Assembly: GCF_040412425.1 (NCBI RefSeq)
Contig: NC_089743.1
Location: forward strand, 91,416,403 to 91,480,402
Reading direction: 5' to 3'
DNA from: Macrobrachium rosenbergii
Taxonomy: Eukaryota; Arthropoda; Malacostraca; Decapoda; Palaemonidae
DNA length: 64,000 nucleotides
The notes under the pieces: generated by a model
What the model was told of the DNA's origin: nothing
What the model saw: the letters and a program-made list of their open reading frames with translations, nothing else
Database searches by the model: none
Translations under genes and position numbers: made by a program
Part shown: positions 11,577 to 24,164 of the stretch, in pieces
Layout of the letters: each line of letters starts with the position of its first letter
How positions within the stretch are numbered: the first letter of the stretch is position 1

Positions 11577-12150
11577 ATAGTAATATATCTTTTCAGTTCA
11601 TGGCCACATCATGGTATGACTTTCATTTTATGGTCACATCATGGTATGACTCATTTTATGGTCACATCATGGTATGACTTTTATTTTATGGTTACATCGT
11701 GGTATGACTTTCATTTTATGGTCACATCATGGTATGACTTCCATTTTATGGTTACACATCATGGTAGTCTGGTATGACTTTCATTTTATGGTTACACATC
11801 ATGGTAGTCTGGTATGACTTTCATTTTATGGTTACACATCATGGTAGTCTGGTATGACTTTCATTTTATGGTTACACATCATGGTAGTCTGGTATGACTT
11901 TCATTTTATGGTTACACATCATGGTAGTCTGGTATGACTTTCATTTTATGGTTACATCGTGATATGACTTTCATTTTATTGCCATACCATGGTATGACTT
12001 TCATTTTATGGTCACATCATGGTATGACTTTCATTTTATGGCCACATCATGGTATGAGTTGCATTTTATGGTCACATCATGGTATATCTTTCATTTTATG
12101 GTCACATCATGGTATGTCTTTCATTTTATGGTCACGTCATGGTGTGACTT
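11577..12150. repeat. Minisatellite with 30-bp and 40-bp units
   Basis: The 30-bp unit is tcattttatggtcacatcat ggtatgactt. Five consecutive units (about 11731-11935) are a 40-bp form with an extra ggtagtctgg-type insertion (ttacacatcatggtagtctg). The array then returns to 30 bp, with variants such as ggtatgtctt. Confidence 0.93.
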
Positions 12151-12281
12151 TAATCCCATGAACAGAACTCGCGGCTGAATATGCGAATGTTAGGTCAACA
12201 GGTTGAGATTAAAGCTTGAAAAATGTTAACTCATTGTTGACGAAGGAAGTTCATCTGAGCCATTCCTCTTGAAGATGTGTT

Positions 12282-12282
<1 letters not shown>

Positions 12283-12336
<54 letters not shown>
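12283..12336. repeat. (GA)n microsatellite
   Basis: About 26 units. Confidence 0.97.
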
Positions 12337-12338
<2 letters not shown>

Positions 12339-12632
12339 CTCATATCCTTTTGTCCTCTTTGGATTCACCCCGAGCTAAGGCATCGTATATTTGATGGTGA
12401 ATAACAATTGAGGTCTTATTATCAAGCAATTATAAAGGAATAGTTAGAATTCCAATCAATTCTACCAAAAAACTTTTAGAAATTCAAATCACATTTGGCA
12501 AACTGTCGAAAGTAAGTCTTATTTTGAAACCATTGGAAGTTGGTCAATTTGTTGAACGCTATGACTTGAAGCTTTTTTTTGCGTTTTTTTTTATGGGATG
12601 ACTTCTTACGTTCTACAGCAGTGAAACCGACA

Positions 12633-12690
12633 ACCTAATATCCTTTTCCAGCCCAGGCCGGTCCGAAGAAAAGAGGAACACAAGTGAACA
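12633..12690 (+). repeat. Dispersed motif family C, copy 2
   Basis: The sequence ccttttccagcccaggccgg tccgaagaaaagaggaacac has a 4-base insertion relative to the other copies. Confidence 0.6.
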
Positions 12691-12855
12691 GATAAGAAAA
12701 TTAGGTGAGGATTAACCATTGAAGGAACTGAAAAAATATACCACTTGAAGAATTACTTTTATAGAAATTGACTAAAAATGCTTGAAGAAAAAGCCGTCAT
12801 GGCTCGTAATAGAATTGGAGACTGAAGGAGCGAGCGCCTCGCCTTAAGAACGCCC

Positions 12856-12889
12856 TGACGTCATGCAGCAAAGTGACTCAATGACGTCA
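12856..12889. promoter_or_regulatory. CRE / AP-1 / CRE site cluster
   Basis: TGACGTCA at 12856-12863, TGACTCA at 12874-12880 and TGACGTCA at 12882-12889 fall within 34 bp in unique sequence. These are the consensus sites of ATF/CREB and AP-1 bZIP factors. Function is inferred only. No gene is recognised next to it. Confidence 0.35.
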
Positions 12890-13206
12890 AACCCCTGTCA
12901 AGCAGGTGAGCATCAGCAAGCGTGTTCAGGCCGGATTCTCTTCTTACCTGTTTCTTAGCGTCCATATTCAAGTATTCCCAAGGGCAGTTCTGGCATAATA
13001 TTTTTTGATAAACCCAGTAATATTTTTAGTGTGATAACTTGATGATTTATGGAGTTCTGGCTTCAAAGCCAGGCACTGGGGGACTGTCAGATGTTCAGTG
13101 CTATCTTTAGATTCATGTGTCAGTAGAGGGTCCTTTTTGTCGATAATGAATAAACACTGATAGCTTCTTTTGTAGATTCTTTGTCTCTTCATAAATGGTG
13201 GTTATT

Positions 13207-13255
<49 letters not shown>

Positions 13256-13294
13256 GGACAATAGCAGCTCTGTACAGGAAACAAGCCTCCAGAT

Positions 13295-13369
<75 letters not shown>

Positions 13370-13372
13370 TAT
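13207..13372. repeat. (TAA)n then (TA)n microsatellites
   Basis: TAA units at 13207-13255 and TA units at 13296-13372, separated by about 40 bp of unique sequence. Confidence 0.96.
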
Positions 13373-13769
13373 GTGTACATAGTGTGCGTATGTGTATGTA
13401 TATACTTGTGTGTATGTATATATAACAATATATTTACATATATACTGTATATATTAATTTTTGACTGGAAAATTCTTCACAATTCGTATCAAACGATAGT
13501 TCCCTAAATATACATGATCTCACAATGTATGTAGTGAAAATCACCGCATTTTTCCAGTCATTTTTATAGAAAGACGAAGTAATATGTTTAAATGAGGTGT
13601 TTACCTTCCTGAGAACAACCTTGTATTATGCTGAAAAATTCACGAATAGATGAATTTTATCGGAATGCAATTGTCATCCCTCAGTTACTTTGAAATGGCA
13701 GCGAATGTGCTCTTAAGGATATAGTTTGGGGTCTTATTGCTTATGGCCTTCTACCAGAATTCCTAAGTT

Positions 13770-14125
13770 TTGAGGTACAGAATATCCTGAGAGTCCAGTT
13801 TTGACTGTTCTTTGTTAGACTGGCCCATGTAACTGACCCATGTATGTGTAAAGATTCTGAGAGTCCAGGTTTTGAAGTGACTGTTCTTTGAGTAGAGTTT
13901 CTGGTCTTATTGCTCATGGCCCTCTACTGGTACAGAAGATCCCAAGTTTTGAGGTTACTGGTGCAGTAAAGAAGATCCCAGGTTTTGACTGTTCTTTGTG
14001 TAGAGTTTCTGGTCATGGACCCATGTACAGAAGATCCCAAGTTTTGAGGTTACTGGCCCGTGTATGTGTAAAGATTCTGAGAATCCAGATTTTGAAGTGA
14101 CTGTTCTTTGTGTAGAGTTTCTGGG
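13770..14125. repeat. Irregular tandem repeats of a mosaic unit
   Basis: Phrases gattctgagagtccaggttt, tgaagtgactgttctttg, gtagagtttctggtc and acagaagatcccaagttttg aggttactgg recur two to four times in shuffled order, giving a degraded repeat with a period of roughly 100 bp. Confidence 0.7.
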
Positions 14126-14169
14126 ACCCACACACGTGTGTGTGTGTGTGGAGAGAGAGAGAGAGAGAG

Positions 14170-16060
14170 GTTCTGAGATTACAGGTACTTAGGTGATTTG
14201 TCTCTGTATTGTAAAGGTTCTGATGCCCAAAGTATTAAGGGGTCTGGTCCACTTCAGCAAAGATCCTGTTCTGAGACATCTGGTCCGGGTTCATAGCTAT
14301 CACGAGATCACAAGTATCACGGTGACTCACTGCTTGTATACTGACTGTAAGGGTGGATCACATCCACAGAACTGTAACCTCTCAGGAGGAGGCTGAAAAA
14401 CACCTGAAAAGTGAACTACAGGAATCTGGTGTCTCAATAACTGTGCACCGACCACGTCTCGAGACTTACGTTTTGGTGCTCGGTAATCTGGTACTGCACT
14501 GCACTCTCTGGGCTTCACTTTGCGTTTCCTCGTGTTTGCACCAAGCATGAATAACTAATGTGGTTTACAGATTTACATACTCTTATGGTGGCGTAAACAT
14601 CGAGCTTACTTCCTAGTGTTTCATAGAAATAATCTTTTGTTTTGTTGGTTCCTTCTTGCTGGCTCTGTTTGCATGCATGGAGAAGTTGTAACTCCATTGC
14701 TTTACACTATGGAGGGGGTTAGATTTCTGTTTCTTGCGCTTTTGAAGCTGTAGCTTGAAAGGTTTTGTTCTTTTATTGTGCACCAGTTTGTTTGGAGTGT
14801 GAAAAAGTTATACAAAACTAGACAAGATATGGGATGGGATTACTTTTAAAACTAGGAAAGGCTTGAAGCACAGGACAGACAGAGATTTCCGTATTTAAGA
14901 GATAAAATCTTTGACTTACTGGTCATGTCTCGACTCAGTTTTATCAGAGATTTTTATCACTTGTTAAAAGGGACAAAGTATTGATGTCAAAGAAAGTTTT
15001 GGATTCAAATCAAGAAATGCAGTAGAATGAGAGCCTCTCCGTAAAAGAGAACTAAACATCTTTTCGAAGGCATTGAGATATACTTACTTTACTATACATG
15101 ATTGAAAGAGAATAGGTTATCAATAGATAGCATTTTAAGGGATATATGTTACTGATTGAAAGCTTTAAGAGATATTGTAGCAAGCGATTATTATTTTGAA
15201 CATCGTAGAAACTGTAACCACTGAATATTAGTTTCATTAGACATCATAGAAATTATGTTCGTAAGTACGCATGATTACTGTCGTCAGCCTTCTTGAGAAG
15301 CCGAACACAGTCGCCTTTCAAGGATAAGTTTTTAGCTTTAGTGTTAGCAGAAGAACCACAACCACTTTGTATATAATCAGGTTGTATGGCTTCTTTTAAA
15401 CCTGTATCGTTCCTTGTGACTCCTGAACCCATTCAATTTACAAATATTTTTTGCCTCCTTTGCTGTTATATCTTATTCTCTAAGCCTGTTCAAATTGCTG
15501 ATCTTTTTTTATTATTTCTCAAGAGAAAAGAATGAAAAACTGAATGAAAAATAGATTCATAGTGCATGAACAAAAATTAGAGTTATACGAATCAGTAAAA
15601 TAAGATGTAGACGATTTAAGGCGTTATGCTTTAAAGCATGCCATATGGCCATATATGTGCTTGGGCAATCAGTTGAGGATTAACAATGGAAGCATTCCGA
15701 CCAATTTAGCAGTTGCATTCTGGTGCCAGCTCCTGTAGAACGCTGACTGCTTTAGGAGTAAGAACCCATCTAAGCACATCTCCAGCTTATGTTCAATAAC
15801 ATCTCTTGGCATTTTTGGGAGACTCGGCGCAGGATTTAGCAAGATTATAAACCTCCTTTGTCTCAGGAAGAACTGTTTCTCTGTAAAGTTTCCCCTCTGT
15901 TCAAGGCGCGACTGTTGACGTGATTTGGTCTGTATGAAGGTATGTACAGTGCTATACCTTATGCAGTACCATAAAGACGTTGTCCGTTTGAGATTAAGGT
16001 GGCATTATGCCAGCACTCTGGTAGCCTTCTTGTTCCCTTGTATATCGTCTTATTTTCGTG
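14170..16060. other. No gene or repeat recognised
   Basis: Unique sequence. Frames of 60-75 codons overlap on both strands around 14.33-14.7 kb without coding character. Confidence 0.5.
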
Positions 16061-16061
16061 A

Positions 16062-16405
16062 CTATTATTATTATTATTTAGAAGATGAACCCTATTCATA
16101 TGGAACAAGCCTACCACAGGGACCATTGACTTGAAATTCGAGCTTCCAAAGAATGTGGTGTTCATTCGCAAGAACTGACACAAGGTAATGGGAAGTACAG
16201 AAAGAGGGACTCATTTATTAGAAAAACATATAAATTAACAAATTAATAAGTAAATCAATTAATAAATAAATAAAAATGTATGTAAAATATGAAAATACAA
16301 GTTGAATTGTATCAGGGTAGCAATGCATCGGATCTTTGCTTGAACTTCTGAAATTCCAATTGCTCGATATCCTCTGGGTGGCTGTTCCACAGTCCAAAGG
16401 TGTGA
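16062..16405 (-). mobile_element. Second 3' end of the same LINE family
   Basis: This copy aligns by eye to 4325-4620: gaagatgaaccctattcata, ccattgacttgaaattcgag, the aaaatgtat stretch, the agcaatgcat block and gcttgaacttctgaaattcc all recur in order. It is also flanked by a short (TTA)n tail at its 3' end (16062-16078). It is 5'-truncated just inside the C-terminal coding part. Two copies with the same tail confirm the family and the polarity. Confidence 0.75.
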
Positions 16406-17145
16406 GGAATAAAGGATATGACAAGGCTGCTTATTCATTTCTGCTTAAATATCAGTTTCCCAGATATTTATTATATGCTATGTTATTGTATGGAGGTGCA
16501 TATCTCTATTCACTGAAGCTTTTCACGTGGGACATATTTAAAGTTATCTACTTTCTTCGGTAGTCCATCAACTTGTCAGTATTACAACCATTTTTTTTAA
16601 AGGAACGTTACTGAGGTTAGTGTATGGTTTCTCTTTGGAGAAGTCTATTAGCATTAAGGTGTAACTATCTTTAATGCTAGAAAGGAGTTTTCTGTAAAAT
16701 CGACAATATTTTCACGTCAACAAGAAAGATTATATAAATTTTCCACGAAGAAACTCTTTCCTGTTGACAGACAGATTTGAATATTTTGTTCATATTCTAA
16801 TTAAAGTAGTTTATGGCCTGCTGTTCGTTTATTAAGTAAATTAGAATCACAGTTTACTGTAGTAACAACATGTGGAATTCCTGAAGTTATGTTTGTAACA
16901 TTTCGATTTAATTCCGATGTGTAATACTCGAATAATCATCTTTGTTTTGAGCCATTGTGATCGAGGGAGTCCGGTAGGTGTTCTCAGCGTAGTCGTGCTC
17001 AGTGAACTAGGAGGTAGGGGGTAGGGGAGTGGACAACCATATGGGGGATGATATTCTTGAGGTGCTAGTTGACAAGTTGCTGGGGCATCAGGATTTCTTC
17101 CGTGCCAGACGTAGGATGGAGATGAAATTCAAATTGGACACACTC

Positions 17146-17148
<3 letters not shown>

Positions 17149-17198
<50 letters not shown>

Positions 17199-17240
17199 TA
17201 TAGATAGATAGATAGATAGATAGATATATGTATGTATGTA
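17149..17240. repeat. (TA)n(GATA)n microsatellite
   Basis: A TA tract, then GATA units, then TATG units. Confidence 0.96.
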
Positions 17241-17477
17241 TTTGATTAAATTTCGAATAGATGGTCAATCCATTGAGTGATTCAAGTGAAAAGTTGTACT
17301 TCAGTCTATTTACGGTTCTCCATTTCCAGTTCTCGTACATACAGTACTGCTAAGTCTCTCTCTCTCTCTCTCTCTCTCCGTGCCAGACGTAAGAAGCTCC
17401 CTTGAAAGTAACCCACCACCTCCCGTATATCTCCAACATGCTCCGGCCCACCTACTAGTAACGTCATTTCTTACTAC

Positions 17478-17480
<3 letters not shown>

Positions 17481-17543
<63 letters not shown>
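17481..17543. repeat. (TC)n microsatellite
   Basis: About 31 units; a shorter tract lies at 17355-17379. Confidence 0.97.
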
Positions 17544-17545
<2 letters not shown>

Positions 17546-17896
17546 TTTATTTGACCTTATACTCTTGCGTGTATGATTTGTTCCCTCCCAAAAATTGTTC
17601 GCTTCTCACGTTCACTTCAAACAATACGAGATGCACTTCTTTCCTCCTCAGCAATACAACATTCATTTCGCTAATAATACCAGGTAAGTAACGCCAGGTA
17701 ATCTTCAGCCGATCAGTCATTAATTGCACAGCAAGAAAGAGGTTTGCTGAGACGCAGTGTTGGATCCGGTGCGTTTTTTTTTTTTTTAAAGGGCCGGTGC
17801 GCCGGAAGTGAAAACCAACGGCTAAGATATACGATACGACGAAGCCAGATTCAAATAGTGTCGATCGAGAAGGGAAGTATTTGTGGACTTTTTGAG

Positions 17897-17898
<2 letters not shown>

Positions 17899-17945
<47 letters not shown>
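17899..17945. repeat. (TC)n microsatellite
   Basis: About 23 units. Confidence 0.97.
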
Positions 17946-17947
<2 letters not shown>

Positions 17948-18277
17948 AAACAGACGATAGTAATATTTGCCGATTTTTGAAAGGAAATGAATAAGGTCCG
18001 AATGATGTCACATTTTCGCTATTTGACATCAACCAAGATAAAAAAAAAAACTTAATGGATGTTTGTAAATACGAACTCGCGTATTTATAAGTGTGACTAC
18101 TTTTGTATTAATGTGATCGTGATTAGTCATTATCCAAGTAGCGGACTATTAATTAATCTTCATGTGGTTATGTTTAGGTTTAGTCAGGTACCTCTCTGCC
18201 TGGGTGGGTTCGATGAGGTGCAGAATTTCCGGGGTCTTCCTTTGTGATTGCAGTAACCCATCCTCTCACGTACACGC

Positions 18278-18297
18278 GCGCATGCACGCACACGCAC

Positions 18298-18340
<43 letters not shown>

Positions 18341-18419
18341 ATTCCACTTTCAGACACGTTTTAATTTCATGTATATTCATTTCTAGTGAGGCGATGCTTA
18401 AACTTTGACTGGTTTACCA

Positions 18420-18455
<36 letters not shown>
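18278..18455. repeat. (CA)n and (TC)n microsatellites
   Basis: CA/CG-rich units at 18278-18339 and TC units at 18420-18455. Confidence 0.95.
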
Positions 18456-18459
<4 letters not shown>

Positions 18460-18462
<3 letters not shown>

Positions 18463-20935
18463 GCTGGTCATCTATGTGAGATACAAGTGTCTATATTTTG
18501 CTGATGTAAGCCATGGCAGTATTAAGCGCGTATGTGTTGAATGATATTTTTTATGAAAAAGAAAATTCGACGAGAAATTAATGTGTATCAGATGTCGGTA
18601 ACTATGGAGTTTGACGCCAGATTTAGACCTATCGGTCTATTGTGGAAAAGTCATAAAAGTTGCCATATTGTTCAGTTCCGATCAGCAGGAAGTTTTATTG
18701 TGTTTGGTCTGTGATTCTGTGCTTTGGGTGACCTTTGTATTATGTTCCTCCGAGGGAAAAGTTACTTTATTTTTTGTATTCTGCAGTATTTTTGGAATTT
18801 TAAAATGTTTGTTTTATTGTGAAATTAGTTACTTTATATTATGCGTTCCTTGGTATTTTGCAAGGAATTTTGTACATTTTTTTACTTCAGGGTAAAAAAG
18901 GGTTAACTTTTTAATGTTTCCTAGAGTTCTGGAAATTTCTTACAATGGTCTGCTGTAATGTTAAAAAAGTTGCTCGACAGTACAGGCATTCTGTAGTGTT
19001 GTAGAAGGAAAGTTTTGATATAATTTTCTTATAATATGAAAAGGCTTACTGTATTATTCCGTCATATTCTGGAAGCAGTTTTGTACAATCTTGTCTCTAA
19101 CGTGAAAAGAACTAGGCCTACTTTGTTTTATGTACTCTATCGAGTCTGGGAAAAGTCTTTTATTTTATTGTTATTTATATGAAAGGCACAGAAACATATA
19201 TTCATTATTAACTCAGCTAAGAAGGGAACATTCTCAGACAAGAGGCAGGTCAAGGAGGAAGGCCTGTCATTAATTACTGGCTGTCCTTCTGCTTCTAAGA
19301 GGAGGTCTGGTATCCTGTTCTTGTCTCTGTCCGGAAAAAGAAAAATCTGGTCCTTTGTCTGTTGTTCTCAACAACTGGAAATCCAACATTTATCCTTTAT
19401 AATGGTTGTCTTGTATGTATGTGCAGAGGCTACGCTGTAGTTGTCATTGCTCGTTCTTCACATACACTCGTATTTACCTAAAAAATGAACTTGCAAAACG
19501 AGTCGTGCAGTCCTGTAAATCTGATTACATCTGGATAGCCATTAAACTACAAATAAAACAATAAAATTGGTCATATACTAGTACTATTCTTGAAGGAATT
19601 CGCCAACGAACTGATGCCTGTGTCTGGTATCTTTAGCTAAATTGTTTATTCTTGTATGCGCCATAATCATAAAGTGATTAGCCCCTTCCAAAGAAATACG
19701 ATTGGCCTAATCCTCCAGTTTACAATCCTAACGCTACAGTAGAAATTTTCTCCCACTTTTCTTGTCTATAAGAGACCTAGATCCCTTAACGTGTATTCAT
19801 GCTTTTGAGAAGATTCAAACTTTCACAAATAATTCAGCCGTATTCATCAGTACCTCATTCATTCCTTGTTCAGTTTCGTTTGGACTCGGTCTATCATCTC
19901 TTCCTTTCTGGGGAGATACGTGAGCGGGAATCCCACGTTCTTAGCCAGGTAAACCGGCTTCTGAGATAATCATGCATTTCCTTATATTTCTCACAAGTCG
20001 CTTTGTGCACAGTTTTGTAATTTTTTCTCACAAGTCGCTGAAATTTGTCTTATATTCTGGGTGCTTATTTTGCATTGCTTCTCCACAGAGTGTACCGAAC
20101 ATTAAGCTGTTTTCTTATTGACCTTGTGCTTTTAACTGTTAAAGGTGCCGTCACTTCTCTCTCTCTCTCTCTCTCTCTGTACTGCTCCATCAACCATTTG
20201 CTGATCTGAAAAAATCATCCTCCTGGAATGAGCATAAGCTCGTAACACCCGACAAGCCATCAGACAGATAGAGATAGCTGAAGAAACGGCAGGGAGGAAA
20301 AAATGAAGAGGAAGAAAAACTTAGAAACTCGCAGGAAGTGGACTGCAATTTGAAGGCATTATCTGAAAGTCATTAGAAAACTGAACAATGAAACAGGGTC
20401 GTGACTGCTGGCGGTGGGAGCATTCCTCATGGATGGAGGTTCTATTCGGTTGGTCTCTGGGAGTTGGGGAGGGGGTATCTAGGTGCCTCGCTCCAGCTGG
20501 GATAGTTCCTCAGGTGTTTTTGAATTCGACAGATGGTGGTCTTTGTGCAAAATTGAAAATGGCGGGAAAGAGGACACACGTACGCACGCACATACACCTT
20601 TCCTTTGACAGTGGATTAATTACCACTGCTCTCTGATCAGTTTTTGTTTATTTCATGAATCATACAATTTTTTTAGTTCGCGAATCAACAATAGAACAAA
20701 AAGCACTGGCTGGGACGCAATTTGCAGTGAAACGCCTCAGCCGTCGTATCAGTTGTTTTTCTTTTTATTCAGACATTTTTTTGCCATTATACAGTGAGGA
20801 TAAAACGCACAGACATTGAGAGTGACAAAGTTCTGTTTCATCTATGTTCTACTAGCAGATAATTGTTTATCAGTTTGCAAATCGAGTATATGCAGCGGGC
20901 ATTCTGACAGTTCACAGAAATGAAAATTAACGGAT
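18460..20935. other. No gene recognised; short (TC)n at 20155-20178
   Basis: AT-rich unique sequence. The Phe/Cys-rich frame at 18611-18895 comes from T-rich DNA and has no membrane-protein logic. Confidence 0.5.
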
Positions 20936-20999
20936 GGGAGAGCTGATAATCAGCTCAGTGGTCTGGTTAAACTAAGATATAGGCCTACTTTGACTTAGC
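20936..20999 (+). repeat. 3' fragment of SINE family A
   Basis: The segment gggagagctgataatcagct followed by cagtggtctggttaaactaa matches the end of the copy at 8805-8850 almost exactly; the rest of the element is missing. Confidence 0.7.
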
Positions 21000-21054
21000 G
21001 GATAAGATCAATTCCAGAATTCCAGCAAGTAGAGGAGTTTATAACCTTTCCTTT

Positions 21055-21105
21055 CCCTTTTCCTCACTGTCTTCGTGCCTGGGCTAGAAAAGAGGATCAG
21101 CCCGA
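21055..21105 (-). repeat. Dispersed motif family C, copy 3 (inverted)
   Basis: The reverse complement reads ctgatcctcttttctagccc aggcacgaagacagtgagga. Confidence 0.6.
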
Positions 21106-22269
21106 CCCCGCCCTTTTGACCTCTGAACTTAGAATAAGGATAAAGCAAGGGGAACGCCGAAATGAAACGACAACTGCACCATAATACTAGAATAAGTCTA
21201 GGCCTAACCGCGTCCTAATGAATGCAGTGCCACGGATCTTGGTGTGTCTGAATCGGGTCAACTGTTTAATTCATAAACCCCTGAGGGTATCCTGTGACCT
21301 CATTCCCGTGAGAATGGAGGGGCCACTGCGGCGATCCTGTGTAAATGGCTTCTCTTCTGGGGGACTTCATAACCGACGGCTTTGGAGTCTGGTAATATTA
21401 GTCGCGGAATCATGCGGTAATCAGCGGCCCTGTATTTGTTGCATTTTATATATGTGAAGGTTTTAGCGTTTTGATTGGTAAATATGGAGCTCCCATTAGA
21501 TAATTTGGAGAAAAGTAAAGAGGAATACTAGGAAACTTTTCTTGTGTGCTATGAGAGGTGGAAATGCAAAACTTTACTCAATAAAAGTTTGTGTAGTGAT
21601 GCTTTGTGTATGACTCAGTGTTTAAGGCGTTGAAATTTTTTTATATACTTTTGATCATCCTGAACTTCATAATTAGTGAATATCATGTTTTTCGTCCAAT
21701 ATGGAATTGCTTGATTTTGATATAATTCTGCATAATACATTGTGATGAAGATTGTCAAAGAAGTGGTTCTATTGGCTACACTTATCATCCAGTGAAATAA
21801 ATTCTTTCTATACAGTTTGTTGAGAACCAAAATTCCTTCTTGTCTCCGAGATGTCTGCGGAAAAAGGGACAATATTTTGAAATGATCTTACCCCTGACAC
21901 GGATTTGGTTCCTGGAAGAGCGAGCAGTAATGGCAGAGTTCCAGGTTCACTCGGGAGTAAGAAGTGAATCGCTAGAAAAACAAAATATAAATTGTAACTG
22001 ACAGACAAATAAGAGTCCGTTTGATGGATGCACCGATTGAGAGATTGACAAGAGAGTCTGCAAAAATAAGGCAGGATGATGACAAAACTTCTGTTATGCT
22101 TCTTTTATATACTGTCTTCCGTTACTTTCGTGTTGTAAGAATTTCCTCAGCTTCTGTTGGTACCGTTACTTTGATCGTATGGAATTAGAGCGACTGTACA
22201 GCATTTTACTGTTTTTATTTATGTATTTAAACCATATCTTAGCCTTGGAACTTCAAGTGTGCAGTGATT

Positions 22270-22273
<4 letters not shown>

Positions 22274-22339
<66 letters not shown>
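22274..22339. repeat. (TC)n microsatellite
   Basis: About 33 units. Confidence 0.97.
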
Positions 22340-22342
<3 letters not shown>

Positions 22343-22587
22343 TTATAGCGTAAATTAAACAAGTTCAGATATCCTACCGGATGAGCCAAAATGCAATGCC
22401 GCCGCCCATTTCAGCGACCAATTCAGGACGCCACTCAAGACTCAATCTGACAAATTGTTTTTGTTCCGAAGCCCTATCCAACACCATTGCTTTCAGCGAT
22501 CGCAATAAGTAATATTTAAACCCACACGGGGCAAGGCCTCGTCGAGGTCATACCACATCCTTGGAGGGGAAGAACCGATCATCGGGT

Positions 22588-22589
<2 letters not shown>

Positions 22590-22647
<58 letters not shown>
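22590..22647. repeat. (TC)n microsatellite
   Basis: About 29 units. Confidence 0.97.
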
Positions 22648-22649
<2 letters not shown>

Positions 22650-23817
22650 GAATAAAATGCTAACCATGATTTTTCTGACACCTGTTGCTGTGTAGATAAG
22701 TATGTATTTTTCTGTTAAGTCATACTTATTGTTATTAGTTTATTTTATTTTCTTTCTTCTGCAATGAAGGTATTATAAGATTTAGGCAACAAAGCCAAGT
22801 ACTGGGGCACTTAGAACCATTCAGCACTTGAGTCTGTGAAAAGCAAGACAGGGACACAAAAGAATAAATCAGATGAAGTATGAGGATCTAAAGGTGAAAC
22901 TGAGAGAAAAGCTTCCAGTCACTTTTAGAAGTAACAGTTAGAGAGGCTGGACAGCAAGGTAGGAGATAGGTATTGGGAATGGTGGCGAAGTAAAAGGCTG
23001 ATAAGTTAGCCCCGGATGGGTACTGCCTGTGGGAGGACCGAAAACACCAAATTTTAGAGATGTTCACTTAATTGGTTGCTATGTTCGTTTCCTCAAAAAT
23101 CAGTTTTTTTTCACTTGGTATGTCGACTGTTGTGGATCGCAATCTAGATAAAGAATGGCATGGGTCTAGCGACCTCATCACAGAAGGCTTCCTCAGAACC
23201 CCGAGGGCTTAGCACTTTCTGAAGCCATTAGTCTAAGGGCAAAAGGCTTCGAGTTGATAATAGGAAATATAATCATTGCTCATTTTTTTTACTTTTATGA
23301 ACCTGATGCTTATATAATTGCACGGTTTTCTCCTCCAGTAACTTTATTTTCCTGCCAGAAATCAGTTATATATTTAGTTATCATTTTTTAAAAGTTTCTG
23401 TCACTATCAGTGGGAGGGCACAGTTCGTAAAGCAATCGTCAGCCCAAGCAAATAGATCCAAAGGGTAGGTCAGCCTAGGCCGTTTGAAATGACGGTGTGG
23501 TTTTCAGAATTATTTGCAATCACAGGATAGTGAAAATAGCAACTAGCCTTCCTCCACAGGGCAGGTGGCTCGGGCCAGGTATTGTGAGTCTGCATTAGCA
23601 TTTTTTAAAATCCTCCCATGTGGACAACGAAAATTCTGAAGCCCTTCTGCAACAGCAACGGTTCTCTTACTGTAGGAGGAACTTTCTTTTTCTGTTAACG
23701 AACTTTCTGCTGAGATGAGGATGTGGCGATAAAATTGCAAATGTATATTACAGTTTTATATAGTTGATTCAGTGGATTGCGTACCAGTTAAACGGTTAAT
23801 TTATTAGCTCTAGCGCA

Positions 23818-23820
<3 letters not shown>

Positions 23821-23868
<48 letters not shown>
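23821..23868. repeat. (GA)n microsatellite
   Basis: About 24 units. Confidence 0.97.
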
Positions 23869-23869
<1 letters not shown>

Positions 23870-24108
23870 ATATATAGGCCTACATCTTGTGAACTAAGAA
23901 TTACCTCTCCGATGCTCAACATTTTCTATTATAAAACATTTTCTTCGAGTATTGATCACTTACGCCCTTTTCATGTTTTCACTCTCCCTCCTCTGCACCT
24001 GCGACCCACAGCAATTTATAAACAAACAGGATATCACTGCTCAGGTCACCAGAGACATACCAGGTTTTTAAAAACGCTTCCATTGCGTTCCTCACCTGGC
24101 CGGCTGTG

Positions 24109-24110
<2 letters not shown>

Positions 24111-24163
<53 letters not shown>
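24111..24163. repeat. (GA)n microsatellite
   Basis: About 26 units. Confidence 0.97.
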
Positions 24164-24164
<1 letters not shown>

